Shown here: positions 5,771 to 6,688 of the stretch, in pieces
Numbering within the stretch: position 1 is the first letter of the stretch
Layout: the number at the start of each line of letters is the position of its first letter
DNA from: Nostocaceae cyanobacterium CSSed10_463m
GTDB lineage: Bacteria > Cyanobacteriota > Cyanobacteriia > Cyanobacteriales > Nostocaceae
Direction: 5' to 3'
DNA length: 6,688 bases
NCBI GenBank assembly: GCA_003556955.1
Contig: PWQB01000193.1
Span: forward strand, 1-6,688
Program-made: the position numbers and the translations under genes
Notes under the pieces: model-generated
Seen by the model: only the letters and a program-made list of their open reading frames with translations
What the model was told of the DNA's origin: nothing
The model's database searches: none

Positions 5771-6292
5771 TTAATCAATCTCAGTTACTAGCCATTGCCA
5801 CTCAATAACTACAGACTGGGGGATATCGAGAACCAATGGTTGTGAGTTCTTGAGTGGCACATACAATTTGAGTGCATCGGTGCTTGGCAATTTGGGTAAA
5901 ACATCAGTTAAGTTATATTCACCAACGTTGGCAGCAGGTGCAGTGAGCGCATAAATATCAGATGCACTCAACAATTTTCCTGATGCTGTCTCGATTTCTA
6001 AGGGTTGGGGATGAGCAATTTCAACTACACCAGGAAAACCCACCACCCGTAACCTTAATTCTTTCACTGGACTGTTGTAATTTTGTTTGAACAGTAACAC
6101 CTGCCAAGCGTAATCTTGTTGATCTTTGATAGATACTTGGGAGTGGTAGCGCAAAACACCAGGGGAATCGTGATGTTGCCGCAGCAGCGCCTGGGCTGAT
6201 TCTACACCCCAGCCACTAAAAGTCAATACTATCAGAAGTACTAAGGCGCAACGCCAGAAAAGTTGGTGAAATTTTGGCTTCAGGTGACGCAT
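5771..6292 (-). CDS. Secreted DUF3122-like protein
   Basis: 173 aa. The N-terminus is a clear Sec signal peptide: basic MRHLKPKFHQLFWR, a hydrophobic core CALVLLIVLTFSGWGV (15-30) and an AQA cleavage site at 33-35, leaving a mature protein of about 138 aa starting LLRQHHDSPG. The mature part has the look of the cyanobacterial DUF3122 family: SPGVLRYHSQVSIKDQQDYAW (43-63), then VGFPG near 84-88, HPQPL (94-98) and W165/W167 near the C-terminus. It is rich in beta-type segments and has no cysteine after the signal peptide. The role is unknown; the location is periplasm or thylakoid lumen. The ATG at 6290-6292 has an A/T-rich leader without a Shine-Dalgarno. The 121-bp gap to the next gene contains that gene's own candidate promoter. 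Confidence 0.75.
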   Translation of the reverse strand: MRHLKPKFHQLFWRCALVLLIVLTFSGWGVESAQALLRQHHDSPGVLRYHSQVSIKDQQDYAWQVLLFKQNYNSPVKELRLRVVGFPGVVEIAHPQPLEIETASGKLLSASDIYALTAPAANVGEYNLTDVLPKLPSTDALKLYVPLKNSQPLVLDIPQSVVIEWQWLVTEID

Positions 6293-6388
6293 ACAATATT
6301 TATTTTATGGGATGGTAAAGACCGTCTGGTTAAGAAAACTCCCATCTCTTAATCATCAACCTTGTCCATCGTGAAAAGTGGAGTTATT

Positions 6389-6438
6389 GTCATTGCGACG
6401 TAAGGAAGCAATCTCACCATCTTGACTACAAACTACAT
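6389..6438. repeat. Exact 50-bp direct repeat, copy 1
   Basis: This is identical base for base to 6469-6518 with a 30-bp spacer between. It begins GTCATTGCGACGTAAGGAAG and contains the imperfect inverted pair ATTGC (6392-6396) / GCAAT (6408-6412). From memory, CATTGCGA...GAAGCAATCTC is the core of a widely dispersed bacterial and cyanobacterial REP-like element. The other half (CTTGACTACAAACTACAT) is not familiar to me. Confidence 0.9.
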
Positions 6439-6468
6439 CAGGACTTACACAAGGACAACGTAAACACA

Positions 6469-6518
6469 GTCATTGCGACGTAAGGAAGCAATCTCACCAT
6501 CTTGACTACAAACTACAT
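6469..6518. repeat. Exact 50-bp direct repeat, copy 2
   Basis: This is the second identical copy, giving an 80-bp period. The spacer (6439-6468) begins CAGGACTTACACAAGG, and from memory CAGGACTTAC is itself a frequent cyanobacterial repeat start. Absence of any mismatch between the copies suggests a recent duplication. Confidence 0.9.
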
Positions 6519-6571
6519 TTCTCAAAATAGACAAGGTTTAGGTCACGGTTGCGGGTATTCTAACACTAGAA

Positions 6572-6579
6572 GCGATCGC
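6572..6579. repeat. HIP1 site
   Basis: Exact GCGATCGC and the only intergenic one in the window, 50 bp left of the stop of the right-edge gene. Confidence 0.95.
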
Positions 6580-6628
6580 CTATTTCCCAACTTTTCCCTG
6601 AAAAATATCAAATACCCCCAGCGCTGGT

Positions 6629-6688
6629 TCAGTTTGCAAATATACGTTCTAAGAAAGTTACAATTTCAGACCAAGCAGAGGTAGCCGC
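6629..6688 (-). CDS. Probable C-terminal end of a gene entering from the right edge
   Basis: The minus-strand frame from the window edge reads 19 sense codons, AATSAWSEIVTFLERIFAN, then TGA at 6629-6631. The other two minus frames stop within ten codons. The amphipathic pattern SAW..IV.FLERIF resembles the final helix of many alpha/beta hydrolases (for example dienelactone hydrolase family ends of the AW....FL...L kind), but 19 residues are too few to name the product. It would be codirectional with all the other genes. Confidence 0.4.
   Translation of the reverse strand, partial: AATSAWSEIVTFLERIFAN

Larger units (their letters stand above)
6293..6628. other. Gene-free stretch with dispersed repeats
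   Basis: These 336 bases lie between the DUF3122-like start and the probable end of the right-edge gene. I see no credible coding region. They contain the A/T-rich leader and presumed promoter of the DUF3122-like gene (6293-6360, no convincing -35/-10 pair), two exact 50-bp direct repeats, one HIP1 site and a perfect 10-bp palindrome CCAGCGCTGG (6618-6627). Confidence 0.7.

Noticed and set aside
6389..6518. Possible CRISPR array
   Set aside because: Only two copies of a 50-bp unit with a single 30-bp spacer, no further units, no cas gene, and the unit has a REP-like core.
6618..6627. CCAGCGCTGG palindrome as terminator of the right-edge gene
   Set aside because: A hairpin would have only three pairs around a four-base loop, and the downstream T-rich stretch is interrupted; too weak to call.
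6502..6684. Plus-strand 60-codon reading frame
   Set aside because: It starts with TTG inside the second 50-bp repeat, has no ribosome binding site and no family-like composition. It overlaps the better-looking minus-strand gene end at 6629-6688.

Overview
This window most likely comes from a filamentous, heterocyst-type cyanobacterium. It has five exact HIP1 octamers (GCGATCGC) in 6.7 kb, where chance predicts about 0.1. Several short repeat families that I know from Nostoc/Calothrix-type genomes sit at its gene borders. It also carries a DUF3122-type secreted protein, a family I associate with cyanobacteria. Base composition is A/T-rich. Lineage is inferred from these signatures only.

All six complete genes lie on the minus strand, so the window reads functionally from right to left. 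From the right edge: the probable last 19 codons of an unidentified gene (6629-6688); a gene-free stretch with two exact 50-bp direct repeats (6293-6628); a secreted DUF3122-like protein (5771-6292); a small three-helix membrane protein with a clear Shine-Dalgarno (5320-5649); a NodB-fold hydrolase resembling the PuuE allantoinase branch (4320-5168); an AllA-type ureidoglycolate lyase (3570-4142); an FAD subunit of the xanthine dehydrogenase family (2757-3518); and a fused 2Fe-2S/molybdopterin subunit of the same family (133-2772). Repeats fill 1-175.

The last four genes look like a purine/ureide catabolic cassette. A molybdenum hydroxylase would oxidise a purine-type substrate and pass electrons through two 2Fe-2S clusters to the separate FAD subunit. 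The deacetylase-like enzyme (possible allantoinase-type C-N hydrolase) and the AllA homologue would act on later ureide intermediates, releasing urea and glyoxylate for nitrogen supply. Urate oxidase, HIU hydrolase, OHCU decarboxylase and an allantoate-degrading enzyme are not in this window. The pathway assignment therefore rests on homology and neighbourhood.

The most unusual structure is the intimate mixing of intergenic-type repeats with the hydroxylase gene. The joint between its Fe-S and Mo domains is encoded by three 10-bp tandem repeat units. Its last 14 residues are encoded by the dispersed repeat cluster at its 3' end. Related repeats lie between the FAD and AllA genes and just upstream of AllA. 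The NodB-like protein also departs from both the classical metal triad and the PuuE triad, and a glutamate that contacts substrate in xanthine dehydrogenases is a glutamine here. I see no CRISPR array, tRNA, rRNA or transposase gene.
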